From contig NZ_SMLG01000010.1 of the NCBI RefSeq assembly GCF_004349195.1, positions 85,063 through 149,062 of the forward strand: a DNA stretch of 64,000 nucleotides, read 5' to 3'. Position 1 is the first letter of the stretch; each line of letters begins with the position of its first letter. This document shows, piece by piece, positions 32,024 through 40,227 of this stretch. The notes under the pieces are model-generated. The model made no database searches. It was not told where the DNA came from and saw only the letters and a list, made by a program, of their open reading frames with translations. Made by a program: the position numbers and the translations under genes. This DNA is from Flavobacterium rhamnosiphilum. Lineage in GTDB: Bacteria; Bacteroidota; Bacteroidia; Flavobacteriales; Flavobacteriaceae.

Positions 32024-33487
32024 TTATTTCACCGGAATATTGGCTAAAATTTCCAATACAAATTTCCAGAATTTTTGAGAAGAAGAAATACTTGCTCTTT
32101 CATCTGGAGAATGCGCACCGTGAATCGTTGGTCCAAAAGAAATCATATCCATATCCGGATAATTCGTTCCCAGAATTCCACATTCTAATCCTGCATGACA
32201 CGCTACAACTTTTGGTTTTTCACCATTTTGTTTTTCGTAAATTGGAACTAAAACATCCAAAATCTCTGATTTAGAATTCGGTGTCCAACCCGGATACGCA
32301 CCCGAAAATTCCACTTCACAACCCATTAATTCAAAAGCGGAACGCAAGGCATTAGCCAAATCAAATTTAGATGTTTCAACAGAAGAACGTGTTAAGCATT
32401 GTGCCGAAAGTTGCCCTTCCCCAACAATTACTTTTGCGATATTGTTCGATGTTTCCACCAAGTTATCAAAATCAGCACTCATTCTATAAACTCCATTATG
32501 AGCCGTATACATTGCTCTTACAAAGTAAAATTGAGCAATTGAAGGCATTACTTTAGCAGGAGTTGCATCCATTTTTTCAAAAACAACTTCTAAATTAGGT
32601 TCCGTTGTTTTTAACTCCGTTTTGATTTCGTTTACAATTTGCTGCATGTCAAAAACAAAAGCTTCATCATACACTTCAGCGATAATTACTTTTGCCTGAC
32701 TTTCACGCGGAATCGCATTACGCAAACTTCCTCCTTTTATTTCGGAAATTTGCAAACCAAAATTATCAAAACCATCAAATAATAATCGGTTCATTATTTT
32801 ATTGGCATTACCCAACCCTTTGTGAATATCCATTCCTGAATGCCCGCCTTTCAAGCCTTTTACAGTAATCGTATATCCTACAGAACCTTCCGGAGTTTCC
32901 TCTTCATCATACTCAGCAGTAGCCGTCACATCAATTCCTCCAGCACAACCAATATCTATTTCATCATCTTCCTCCGTATCTAAATTCAAAAGAATTTGAC
33001 CTTGTAAAATACCTCCTTTTAAGTTCAACGCTCCTGTCATTCCCGTTTCCTCGTCAATCGTAAACAAAGCTTCTATAGCAGGATGTGGAATATCTGTACT
33101 TTCTAAAATTGCCATGATAGCTGCAACACCAAGACCGTTATCAGCACCAAGAGTTGTTCCTCGAGCACGAACCCAATCTCCATCCACATACATATCGATT
33201 CCTTGTGTATCAAAATCAAAAACGGTATCCGAATTTTTTTGATGCACCATATCCAAATGCCCTTGAAGCACGATTGCTTTTCGGTTTTCCATTCCAGCAG
33301 TAGCCGGCTTGCGGATAATTACGTTGCGAATTTCATCTTCAAAAGTTTCCAATCCAAGACTGTTTCCGAAATTTTTCATAAACTCAATCACACGCTCTTC
33401 TTTTTTAGAAGGACGAGGTACAGCGTTCAAATCGGCAAACTTATTCCAAAGCGCTTTTGGTTCCAGATTTCTTATTTCTTGACTCAT
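32024..33487 (-). CDS. pepD: Aminoacyl-histidine dipeptidase (M20C, PepD)
   Basis: A 487-residue cytosolic metallo-dipeptidase that cleaves Xaa-His and other dipeptides. Hallmarks of PepD: N-terminal NLEPKALWNKFADLNAVPRPSKKEERV, metal ligand H in LQGHLDMVHQKN, bridging D in GTTLGADNGLG, catalytic glutamates in FTIDEETGMTGA, and the C-terminal HAGLECGILG and SFGPTIHGAHSPDER. The dimerisation (lid) domain is in the middle (residues about 200-370). A TAACTTTG box (complement of 33522-33529) precedes it by 35 bases. Confidence 0.95.
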   Translation of the reverse strand: MSQEIRNLEPKALWNKFADLNAVPRPSKKEERVIEFMKNFGNSLGLETFEDEIRNVIIRKPATAGMENRKAIVLQGHLDMVHQKNSDTVFDFDTQGIDMYVDGDWVRARGTTLGADNGLGVAAIMAILESTDIPHPAIEALFTIDEETGMTGALNLKGGILQGQILLNLDTEEDDEIDIGCAGGIDVTATAEYDEEETPEGSVGYTITVKGLKGGHSGMDIHKGLGNANKIMNRLLFDGFDNFGLQISEIKGGSLRNAIPRESQAKVIIAEVYDEAFVFDMQQIVNEIKTELKTTEPNLEVVFEKMDATPAKVMPSIAQFYFVRAMYTAHNGVYRMSADFDNLVETSNNIAKVIVGEGQLSAQCLTRSSVETSKFDLANALRSAFELMGCEVEFSGAYPGWTPNSKSEILDVLVPIYEKQNGEKPKVVACHAGLECGILGTNYPDMDMISFGPTIHGAHSPDERASISSSQKFWKFVLEILANIPVK

Positions 33488-33521
33488 TTATTTTTGTTTG
33501 AGGTTTAACATTTAGAAAGCC

Positions 33522-33529
33522 CAAAGTTA
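33522..33529 (-). promoter_or_regulatory. Candidate -7 box of pepD
   Basis: The minus strand reads TAACTTTG, an exact TAnnTTTG match, 35 bases upstream of the ATG at 33487. Confidence 0.45.
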
Positions 33530-33597
33530 CAAAGTTTAAATTCTTTATTGATACTAATTGATATTGTAATTATATTTACAGTATTAAAATTCATCCT

Positions 33598-34659
33598 GTG
33601 CGAACAAAATATTTTCTTTCTTTCTTTCTTTTTGTCCAAATACTAATTTTGCAGATTCTGCCATATTTTCCGCTACAAGTAGAACAATTTTACAGTAATG
33701 GTTTTTATCCGATACTTTCAAAATTTTCAAGATTAGCATTGGGCAGCATTCCATTTTCTTTGGGGGATTTAATTTATATTATCGTTATTGCTTTTGTTTT
33801 GAAATGGTTTTGGAACCAACGAAAATCTTGGAAATTAAAATGGAAAAATAATATATTATCTATTTTAAGTTTTGTTTCGGTATTCTATTTCTTGTTTCAT
33901 TCTCTTTGGGCGTTTAATTATTACCGCCAACCGCTTTTTGAAAAAATGGAAATTAAAAAAGACTATTCAGATACTGATTTATTGGTTTTCACCAAAAAGT
34001 TAATCACTAAAACAAATTCAATCCAAAAGCAGATTACAAAAAATGATAGTTTGAAAGTAGTATTTCCTTACTCACAAAATCAGGTTTTTAAGATGAATTT
34101 GAATGGATACAAAAAACTAGCTGAAGAACATTCGTATTTCACTTATAACCACTTAAGCACCAAAAAATCACTTATCAGTTTGCCTTTGACCTACATGGGT
34201 TTTGGAGGTTATCTGAATCCGTTTACCAATGAAGCGCAGGTTAATTATCTGGGTCCAATGTACAGTTTTCCCATGACTACCAATCATGAAATGGCACATC
34301 AAATGGGTTTTGCCAGCGAAAGTGAATGCAACTTTATTGGATTTTTAGCATCCATAAAAAATGAAAATACATACATTCAATATTCAGGCTATAGTATGGC
34401 TTTACGTTATTGCTTAGGCAATTGGCAAGTTCGAGATGAAAAAATTTTTAAAGAACTCCTAAAAACAATTCATCCCGGAATTTTGAAAAACTACAAAGAA
34501 AGTGAGCGTTTTTGGAAACAATATGAAACTCCTCTTGAAACCGCTTTTCATGCTTTTTACGATAGATTTCTTAAAATAAACCAGCAAAAAGACGGCATGG
34601 AAGGATATAGTAAATTTGTGAATTTAATGGTGAATTATTACAAGAAAAAAGGGTTATGA
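33598..34659 (+). CDS. DUF3810 membrane protein with HExxH zinc-protease motif
   Basis: The 353-residue protein starts with three hydrophobic segments (about residues 6-24, 50-70 and 87-108) and then a soluble part with MGFGGYLNPFTNEAQVNYLGPMYSFPMTTNHEMAHQMGFASESECNFIGFLAS. HEMAHQMG is a zinc-binding HExxH motif and the downstream ESECNF glutamate could be a third ligand, as in gluzincin-like membrane proteases. This is the DUF3810 pattern. The start is GTG at 33598, directly before the first membrane segment; no ATG is available upstream of it in frame nearby. Function unknown; inferred envelope peptidase. Confidence 0.8.
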   Translation: MRTKYFLSFFLFVQILILQILPYFPLQVEQFYSNGFYPILSKFSRLALGSIPFSLGDLIYIIVIAFVLKWFWNQRKSWKLKWKNNILSILSFVSVFYFLFHSLWAFNYYRQPLFEKMEIKKDYSDTDLLVFTKKLITKTNSIQKQITKNDSLKVVFPYSQNQVFKMNLNGYKKLAEEHSYFTYNHLSTKKSLISLPLTYMGFGGYLNPFTNEAQVNYLGPMYSFPMTTNHEMAHQMGFASESECNFIGFLASIKNENTYIQYSGYSMALRYCLGNWQVRDEKIFKELLKTIHPGILKNYKESERFWKQYETPLETAFHAFYDRFLKINQQKDGMEGYSKFVNLMVNYYKKKGL

Positions 34660-34705
34660 GTTTTGAATTATGAGTTAGTCCAGAAAACTAATAACTCATA
34701 ATTTT

Positions 34706-36010
34706 TTAAACTTCATCGCTTGTAAATGTCGTGAAACTTTTCTTTTTATAGGGTCTGATAATCAAACGCCCTTCACGATCAAAACGAATGTAATTGTACA
34801 CCCAATTTAAAAAAACTACGGCTTTATTTTTGAATCCAATAAGTGAAAATAAGTGCACAAACATCCATACAAACCATGCAAAAACGCCGTTGAAATGGTA
34901 TTTAGGCAAATCGACAACCGCTTTATTTCTTCCTATGGTTGCCATGGAACCTTTATCATTGTATTCAAAAGCTTCCATAGGTTGGTTTTGAATTAATTTT
35001 ACTAAGTTTTCACCCAATAATTCCCCTTGCTGCATTGCGGGTTGCGCCATCATGGGATGCCCTTGCGGATAAGTTTCGGATTCCATGGAGGCAATATCAC
35101 CCACTGCAAAAATATTGTCATAACCAATCACTTGATTGTATTCATTTACCCGAATGCGTTCTACTTTTTCAACCAAAGATTTACCGTCCAATCCAGCAAC
35201 AAGAGCACCTTGAACTCCTGCTGTCCAAATTACGGTGGCGGTTTCAAAAGTCAAATCGGAATTTGTGGTTATGGTGCGTCCATCGTAATTAGTCACTCGG
35301 ACGTTTTTCCAGATTTTCACACCCAGACTGGTTAGAAATTTTTCGGCGGCTTGAGAGGATTCTTCGCTCATCGTGTTCAGGATCCTATCCCCACTTTGAA
35401 TCAGATTGATTTCCATTTTGGTAATATCAAGATCAGGATAATCTTTTTGCAGAATGGCTTTTTTCATTTCGGCCAAAGCACCGGAAAGTTCTACTCCTGT
35501 TGGTCCGCCACCAACGAGTACAAAATTAATGAGACTATTTTGTTCGGCTACATCAGTTGTTAAAACTGCTTGTTCAAAATTCTCTAAAATCAGACTTCGG
35601 ATGTTGAGTGATTGCGGTATGGTTTTCATGGCCATACTGTTACGCTCGATTTCTTTGTTTCCAAAATAATTGGTTTTGGAACCGGTGGCAATAACCAGAT
35701 AATCATACTTTAATTCACCAATTTCGGCGATTATCTTTTTATTTTTAGTGTCGATTTCTTGTACATTGGTGAGTCGAAAGTAAACGTCATCGTATTCCTG
35801 AATTACTTTTCGGATGGGATATGCTATAGAGCCGGCTTCAAGACCGCCAGTGGCAACTTGATATAATAAAGGTTGGAAAGTATGGTAATTGTGTTTGTCT
35901 AAAAGAACAACCTGAACTTTTTTGTTTTTTAGTTTTTTGGCTAATGCGATTCCTGCGAAACCTCCACCTATGATTACTATTCTGGGTAAAGTTGAATTTG
36001 GGATATTCAT
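34706..36010 (-). CDS. ndh: Type II NADH:quinone oxidoreductase (NDH-2)
   Basis: A 434-residue FAD enzyme transferring electrons from NADH to quinone without proton pumping. Motifs: FAD-binding RIVIIGGGFAGIALAKKL near the N-terminus, NAD-binding FVLVGGGPTGVELSGALAEM (residues about 160-180), and IFAVGDIASM for the second FAD contact; the C-terminus holds two hydrophobic segments (FAWFVWMFVHLFSLIGF and VVFLNWVYNYIRF), a membrane anchor. The ATG at 36008-36010 (MNIPNSTLPR) is favoured; the upstream frame to 36115 crosses the promoter TATCTTTG (36040-36047). The gene converges on the DUF3810 gene. Confidence 0.93.
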   Translation of the reverse strand: MNIPNSTLPRIVIIGGGFAGIALAKKLKNKKVQVVLLDKHNYHTFQPLLYQVATGGLEAGSIAYPIRKVIQEYDDVYFRLTNVQEIDTKNKKIIAEIGELKYDYLVIATGSKTNYFGNKEIERNSMAMKTIPQSLNIRSLILENFEQAVLTTDVAEQNSLINFVLVGGGPTGVELSGALAEMKKAILQKDYPDLDITKMEINLIQSGDRILNTMSEESSQAAEKFLTSLGVKIWKNVRVTNYDGRTITTNSDLTFETATVIWTAGVQGALVAGLDGKSLVEKVERIRVNEYNQVIGYDNIFAVGDIASMESETYPQGHPMMAQPAMQQGELLGENLVKLIQNQPMEAFEYNDKGSMATIGRNKAVVDLPKYHFNGVFAWFVWMFVHLFSLIGFKNKAVVFLNWVYNYIRFDREGRLIIRPYKKKSFTTFTSDEV

Positions 36011-36039
36011 GTTTAAAAAAGTTCTGAATTGTTGATACT

Positions 36040-36047
36040 CAAAGATA
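36040..36047 (-). promoter_or_regulatory. Candidate -7 box of ndh
   Basis: The minus strand reads TATCTTTG, 30 bases upstream of the ATG at 36010; the leader would be about 23 bases. Confidence 0.55.
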
Positions 36048-36156
36048 CAATGTTTTTTAATGTTGAATTTCATCAAATAGTATCGAAATTTTTGCTTTTT
36101 GGAAAAGGTCTTCAAAAAACTAAACGTGTCAATTAGCCCCGATGGTAATGGAAATC

Positions 36157-36211
36157 CTTTCTAGTCCTGAACTTGTTTCAGGATCCTGAAAACAAGTTCA
36201 GGACTAGAAAG
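36157..36211. repeat. Large dispersed palindrome (agtcctgaacttg type)
   Basis: Near-perfect hairpin: 22 bp from CTTTCTAGTCCTGAACTTG (36157 on) to its complement ending at 36211, with one bulge and a further CAGG/CCTG top. No T run follows, so it is not a simple terminator; this type of element recurs between genes in this group. Confidence 0.7.
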
Positions 36212-36297
36212 ATTGTAATGTACAGCGGGACGAGTATTAATTATGAAATGAATACTGTTGTGCTACTAAAAAAAATGTGCTACTTTGTAACAAAATC

Positions 36298-36305
36298 TAC
36301 TTTTG
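36298..36305 (+). promoter_or_regulatory. Candidate -7 box of the sigma/membrane protein operon
   Basis: TACTTTTG matches TAnnTTTG and lies 24 bases upstream of the ATG at 36322. Confidence 0.5.
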
Positions 36306-36321
36306 AATTACTAACGTATAT

Positions 36322-36825
36322 ATGAGTGATAATTTAGAACATTCTTTTGTAAAGCAGTTGCAGGAAAATCAGAATATAATCCACAAGATTTGTAGGTTGT
36401 ATACTAATGGCGATGATGCACATAAGGATTTGTTTCAGGAAATTACGATTCAGTTATGGAAAGCTTTTCCAAAATTTAGGGGCGACAGTAAATTTTCTAC
36501 CTGGGCCTATCGAGTCGCGCTGAATACGGCGATTACTTTGTACCGAAAAACAAAACGATCCATAAACACTATTGAATTTGAAGGACGACAACATTTCCTG
36601 AATGATGTGGAATATGATTATGAGGAGGAAGAACAATTAAAGCTAATGTATAAAGCGGTTTATCAGCTGAATGACATTGAGAAAGCATTGATATTCATGT
36701 ATCTGGAAGACAAAGATTATCAGGAAATATCGGAAACATTGGGAATTAGCGAGGTAAATGCAAGGGTGAAAATGAATAGAATAAAAGGGAAATTAAAAAA
36801 AATATTAAATCCATTAGGCGTATGA
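36322..36825 (+). CDS. ECF-type RNA polymerase sigma factor (second)
   Basis: A 167-residue sigma-70-family factor with region 2 (about 15-75, IIHKICRLYTNGDDAHKDLFQEITIQLWKAFPKF then FSTWAYRVALNTAITLYRKTKRS) and region 4 (about 105-160, YQLNDIEKALIFMYLEDKDYQEISETLGISEVNARVKMNRIKGKLKKIL), a helix-turn-helix. It has the acidic EYDYEEEEQ linker between the two domains. Its stop TGA overlaps the ATG of the following membrane protein (ATGA), implying coupled translation of a sigma factor and a probable membrane regulator. Confidence 0.92.
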   Translation: MSDNLEHSFVKQLQENQNIIHKICRLYTNGDDAHKDLFQEITIQLWKAFPKFRGDSKFSTWAYRVALNTAITLYRKTKRSINTIEFEGRQHFLNDVEYDYEEEEQLKLMYKAVYQLNDIEKALIFMYLEDKDYQEISETLGISEVNARVKMNRIKGKLKKILNPLGV

Positions 36826-37454
36826 AAGAGTTGGATTTATTAAAAAAAGACTGGCAGAAGAATACTAATTCTTTTGAGCAGGTATCGGAAATCGAGATTT
36901 ATAAAATGATCCATAAAAAATCATCTTCGATTGTGAAGTGGATTTTTATAATTAGTATTTTAGAGGTTTTGTTATGGACATCCCTTAATGTTTGTTTTAG
37001 TAGTGATGATTATTTAAAGAAAATGAATCATGAAGAAATCATTCTTTATCTTGATATTTTTAACTATTTCAGTTATGGAGTAATGTTAGTTTTTATTTAT
37101 TTTTTCTATAAAAACTACGTCACTATTTCGGCTACCGTTTCTACAAAACAGTTAATGAAAGACATTTTAAAAACTCGCAAAACAGTACAATATTATGTTT
37201 GGTATAATCTCGGAATGATTGTTCTGAGTTCAATCATCGCCTTCTATATAACTTTTGCATATAATCCGGAAATGAATGTTTTGAAGAATCAAATTACCAC
37301 TAATGGGAAAGCAATGGCAATAACAATAGGATTCTTAATACTTACAACTTTAGTATTCTTTGGTGCTTTTTGGTTGTTTTACCGAGTAGTGTATGGTATA
37401 CTGCTTCGAAGATTGTATGCAAATTATAAAGAATTGAAAAAGATAGATTTATAA
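36822..37454 (+). CDS. Membrane protein coupled to the sigma factor, candidate regulator
   Basis: A 210-residue protein: soluble N-terminus (MKELDLLKKDWQKNTNSFEQVSEIEIYKMIHKKSSSIVKW) and about four hydrophobic segments (37-57, 80-100, 133-153, 168-190). The first residues overlap the sigma-factor gene by four bases. The D-LLKKDW start followed by membrane segments is common in Bacteroidota proteins next to ECF sigma factors and may hold the factor at the membrane as an anti-sigma. That role is inferred only: no zinc-binding anti-sigma motif is visible. The gene ends at a perfect palindromic terminator. Confidence 0.7.
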   Translation: MKELDLLKKDWQKNTNSFEQVSEIEIYKMIHKKSSSIVKWIFIISILEVLLWTSLNVCFSSDDYLKKMNHEEIILYLDIFNYFSYGVMLVFIYFFYKNYVTISATVSTKQLMKDILKTRKTVQYYVWYNLGMIVLSSIIAFYITFAYNPEMNVLKNQITTNGKAMAITIGFLILTTLVFFGAFWLFYRVVYGILLRRLYANYKELKKIDL

Positions 37455-37480
37455 AAAAAAGAGGCAATTGCCTCTTTTTT
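37455..37480. terminator. Perfect palindromic terminator
   Basis: A perfect 26-base palindrome, core GAGGCAATTGCCTC flanked by A6 and T6; it serves both convergent genes. Confidence 0.85.
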
Positions 37481-37485
37481 GTACT

Positions 37486-38295
37486 CTAATATTCCCATTT
37501 TCGTAATCGATTCAATTCTTCCTGTTCTTTAATTTCTTCAGCAGGAATAACTTTCAGGAATGAAGGATGTTGCTCGATTGCATATTCTACTTTTTCTACA
37601 ATTTCCTCGATTGTATCATTATCGTAATCAATATCAAGAGGTTCTTTGATAATAAAGGATTGTAGAATCCCTTTTTTCTTCATGCGAAATCCTTTTTTGT
37701 CAAACGAACGACGAAACCCATCTATAACAATAGGAACCACGATAGGCCTGTGTTGTTTAATAATATGTGCTGTTCCTTTACGAACCGGTTTGAAAGATTT
37801 TGTTGTCCCTTGTGGAAAAGTGATTACCCAACCATCGGCTAGCGCAATTTTAATATTCTCAGTATCATTAGGGTTTACGTCTCGTTTTTCGGTTACATCA
37901 ACGCCTTTGGCCCGCCAAGTTCTTTCAACAGTTATTGCGCCTACATAGGACAAAATTCTTGGTAACAAACCTGCCTGCATGGTTTCTTTGGCAGCAACGT
38001 AATAAATATTCATTTTAGGTTGCCAGAGATAGCAAACATTTTTAATGCTATCATCACGTCCGCTCAAACTCGCATTAAAAACATGAAACATAGCAACGAC
38101 ATCCGCGAAATACGTTTGATGATTGGAAATAAAAAGTACGTTGTTGTCCGGTAAATTTCTAATAATTTCTGAACCTTCAATCTGTAATTCGTTAAATCCT
38201 CTGTAGCGTCTATGCGTCATGGCTCCAAAGATTCGGATTAGCCATTTTTTTATAAATAATATGTGTCCGAAAGGATTTCTCTTCAACAATCCCAT
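37486..38295 (-). CDS. plsC: 1-acylglycerol-3-phosphate acyltransferase-like protein
   Basis: A 269-residue membrane-associated acyltransferase that should acylate lysophosphatidic acid or a related lipid. The PlsC catalytic motif H-x4-D is visible as SNHQTYFADVV, and the second conserved block as FPQGTTKSFKPVRKGTAHI, containing the usual glycine and threonine contacts to the glycerol phosphate. Another conserved segment is VPIVIDGFRRSF. Two N-terminal hydrophobic stretches are short. It is convergent with the sigma/membrane operon and probably stands alone; the Nudix gene upstream is 140 bases away on the same strand. Confidence 0.85.
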   Translation of the reverse strand: MGLLKRNPFGHILFIKKWLIRIFGAMTHRRYRGFNELQIEGSEIIRNLPDNNVLFISNHQTYFADVVAMFHVFNASLSGRDDSIKNVCYLWQPKMNIYYVAAKETMQAGLLPRILSYVGAITVERTWRAKGVDVTEKRDVNPNDTENIKIALADGWVITFPQGTTKSFKPVRKGTAHIIKQHRPIVVPIVIDGFRRSFDKKGFRMKKKGILQSFIIKEPLDIDYDNDTIEEIVEKVEYAIEQHPSFLKVIPAEEIKEQEELNRLRKWEY

Positions 38296-38435
38296 AAAAT
38301 TTGTATTTTTTTTTGTGAATTTGGACTACAAACTTACGAAATTTATATTTGAAGTTGGTTGCTGAATTCAACTGAACAATTTGAAAACTACAACCAATTA
38401 ATCCACATTTTTCTAATACTAAAAATTAAAATTTA

Positions 38436-39077
38436 TTATCCAATAACCTCTTTCAAGACTTCTTTTAACTCACTCAACATCATTGCTGTAGCGCCCCACA
38501 CAATATGCTCCTCAATTTTGAAAGCCGGAATACTGATGTTATCAGCATAGGAAGTTGACAAATTCGTATCCACTACAAGTGCATCGTCTAAGAAAACCGA
38601 CAAAGGCAATTCGATAATATTTGCCACTTCAGAAGCTTGGGGTATAAATACCAATTCTTCTTTACTGATACCTAAAAAAGGATGCACCATAAAGTTACTT
38701 GGCGGAATATATAATTCTGTAAATGGTTTAAGAATTTCAATTTTATCCGGATGAATTCCTACCTCTTCATGCGTTTCCCGAAGAGCAGTTTTAGCAAAAT
38801 TTTCATCATCCAATTCGTATTTACCTCCAGGAAATGCAATTTGAGCAGAATGAACACCTTTATAGGAATTTCGGACAATCAATACCAAATGTGTTGTGTC
38901 ATTTTTAGGATAAAAAAGCATCATTACAGCTGCTATTCTTGGTTTTTTATCTTCAACATTGATGTTTTTTAAGCTTTCTAATCGCTCTAAAGGTGCCATT
39001 TTTACATGTGCATCAAAAGCTGGAAGCCTTGCCTCAATTAATTTAGGAACATACCGTAAAAATTCTTGAAAATCCAT
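38436..39077 (-). CDS. Nudix hydrolase, CoA-pyrophosphatase-like (NudL)
   Basis: A 213-residue protein whose Nudix box is complete: GGKYELDDENFAKTALRETHEEVGI matches G-x5-E-x7-REUxEExGU at about residues 89-113, binding metal for pyrophosphate hydrolysis. RNSYKGVHSAQIAFPGG upstream of the box is the NudL/CoA-diphosphatase signature, and VWGATAMMLSELKEVL ends the protein. The substrate is probably CoA or an acyl-CoA, by family. The start is ATG at 39075-39077 (MDFQEFL); the longer frame would begin with TTG two codons earlier. Confidence 0.88.
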   Translation of the reverse strand: MDFQEFLRYVPKLIEARLPAFDAHVKMAPLERLESLKNINVEDKKPRIAAVMMLFYPKNDTTHLVLIVRNSYKGVHSAQIAFPGGKYELDDENFAKTALRETHEEVGIHPDKIEILKPFTELYIPPSNFMVHPFLGISKEELVFIPQASEVANIIELPLSVFLDDALVVDTNLSTSYADNISIPAFKIEEHIVWGATAMMLSELKEVLKEVIG

Positions 39078-39170
39078 AATCAAAGTCTATTTTTGCATAT
39101 AAAACAGCATATAAATATAGTTTAGAAAATACAATTGCACAAGTTTTCTATAACCAAAAAGTCATTACAG

Positions 39171-39611
39171 ATGTACAGCAAAGAAGAAACACAAAGATTA
39201 AAGCGAGAGTTCTGGATTGCATTCGCAGAAAAATATCCCCGAAAATGGGTATTATACGATACTAAAATCAAGGATTTTTCTTTTAAATTTTATGTGGACA
39301 ATAAAAAAGCTCAAGTTTTAATCGATATTGAACACCGAAGCGATGAAAAAAGAATTGCTTATTTTGAAAAATTGGAAGCGCTAAGAAATATTCTCGAAGA
39401 GGATTTTATCAAAGACTTGGTTTTCGAAAAAGAATACACACTGGAGAGTGGCAAAACCATCAGCAGGATTTGGGTTGAAAAACTAGGAGTCGGTGTCAGT
39501 AATCGCAACTATTGGGATGAAATATTTGACTTTTACAATGAAAAAATGAATGCTCTGGAACTGTTTTATTTGGAGTACGACGATTTTATAAAAGACATTG
39601 AAAAGCTTTAA
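39171..39611 (+). CDS. DUF4268-type protein
   Basis: A 146-residue protein with the ATG at 39171 (MYSKEETQRLKREFWIAFAEKYPRKWVLYDTKIKDFSF), preferred to an upstream TTG. The pattern FKFYVDNKKAQVLIDIEHRSDEKRIAYFEKLEALR followed by RIWVEKLGVGVSNRNYWDEIFDFYNEKM fits DUF4268, a domain found next to restriction-modification and defence-like genes in some genomes and as single-gene proteins in flavobacteria. No defence neighbours are present here. Cytoplasmic, function unknown. After it comes a palindromic repeat (39653-39694) and a terminator (39746-39796). Confidence 0.75.
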   Translation: MYSKEETQRLKREFWIAFAEKYPRKWVLYDTKIKDFSFKFYVDNKKAQVLIDIEHRSDEKRIAYFEKLEALRNILEEDFIKDLVFEKEYTLESGKTISRIWVEKLGVGVSNRNYWDEIFDFYNEKMNALELFYLEYDDFIKDIEKL

Positions 39612-39652
39612 TGACATTAATCAATATATAGTCCAATATATTTTTGTCTCAT

Positions 39653-39694
39653 CGAGAGCAGTCGAGATGCAATACAGGTTCTCGACTGCGCTCG
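39653..39694. repeat. Dispersed inverted repeat (ctcgactgcgctcg type)
   Basis: CGAGAGCAGTCGAG (39653-39666) pairs with CTCGACTGCGCTCG (39681-39694) with one mismatch, a known kind of intergenic repeat; GC content exceeds its surroundings. Confidence 0.65.
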
Positions 39695-39745
39695 AACTGA
39701 CAAATTAGAAATAATAATATAAATTGGAAAGCCATTCACGATTAA

Positions 39746-39796
39746 AAAAAATGCATTAATTTGAACGATTTAATTGTTCAAATTAATGCATTTTTT
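39746..39796. terminator. Intrinsic terminator
   Basis: Twenty-one-bp arms (39746-39766 and 39776-39796; core TGCATTAATTTGAAC) with T6 on the plus side and A6 on the other, suited to both convergent genes. Confidence 0.85.
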
Positions 39797-39806
39797 ATCC
39801 AAATCA

Positions 39807-40217
39807 TCACATATTGAAGATATTATACACGATAATCCGATCTTCATAATTGATATACAATTGCTTTCTATTATCCTGTTTTTTTCTGGTGATTATAGAA
39901 ACGGTACAGTCTAATCCTTCATTATCCTTACAGGTAAACGAATAAACAATATCAGTATCATTCTCTTCGATAGGTTGATACTCTATGATTTCAAATAATT
40001 GAATGATTTGAGAATAAACCACTATCCTATTTTTATTGGTATCCAATGTGACTAAAATATTGACCAGATCCAAATCAGACCATTTGCCCCATTTCCCTTT
40101 TTCTGTTTTTTCTAAAACACTAAAACCCGAAGTTTTAAACTTGTAATTTTGTCCAAAAGAATGTTGTAATCCCATTACTAAAAAAAGCAATACTATATAT
40201 ATTTTTGTCTTTGTCAT
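39807..40217 (-). CDS. Small exported protein of unknown function
   Basis: A 136-residue protein with a signal peptide (IYIVLLFLVMGLQHSFGQ). The mature part is beta-rich: FKTSGFSVLEKTEKGKWGKWSDLDLVNILVTLDTNKNRIVVYS, QIIQLFEIIEYQ, and DIVYSFTCKDNEGLDCTVSIITRK with two cysteines. No motif known to me. It is the last gene of a minus-strand run after the nitronate-monooxygenase-like gene (10 bases between them), so co-transcription is likely. Confidence 0.65.
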   Translation of the reverse strand: MTKTKIYIVLLFLVMGLQHSFGQNYKFKTSGFSVLEKTEKGKWGKWSDLDLVNILVTLDTNKNRIVVYSQIIQLFEIIEYQPIEENDTDIVYSFTCKDNEGLDCTVSIITRKKQDNRKQLYINYEDRIIVYNIFNM

Positions 40218-40227
40218 TCCTTATAAA

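Larger units (their letters stand above)
36011..36321. other. 311-base divergent spacer between ndh and the sigma-factor gene
   Basis: It holds the ndh promoter (36040-36047, minus), a large palindromic repeat (36157-36211) and the sigma-factor promoter box (36298-36305, plus). No coding potential was seen. Confidence 0.7.
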
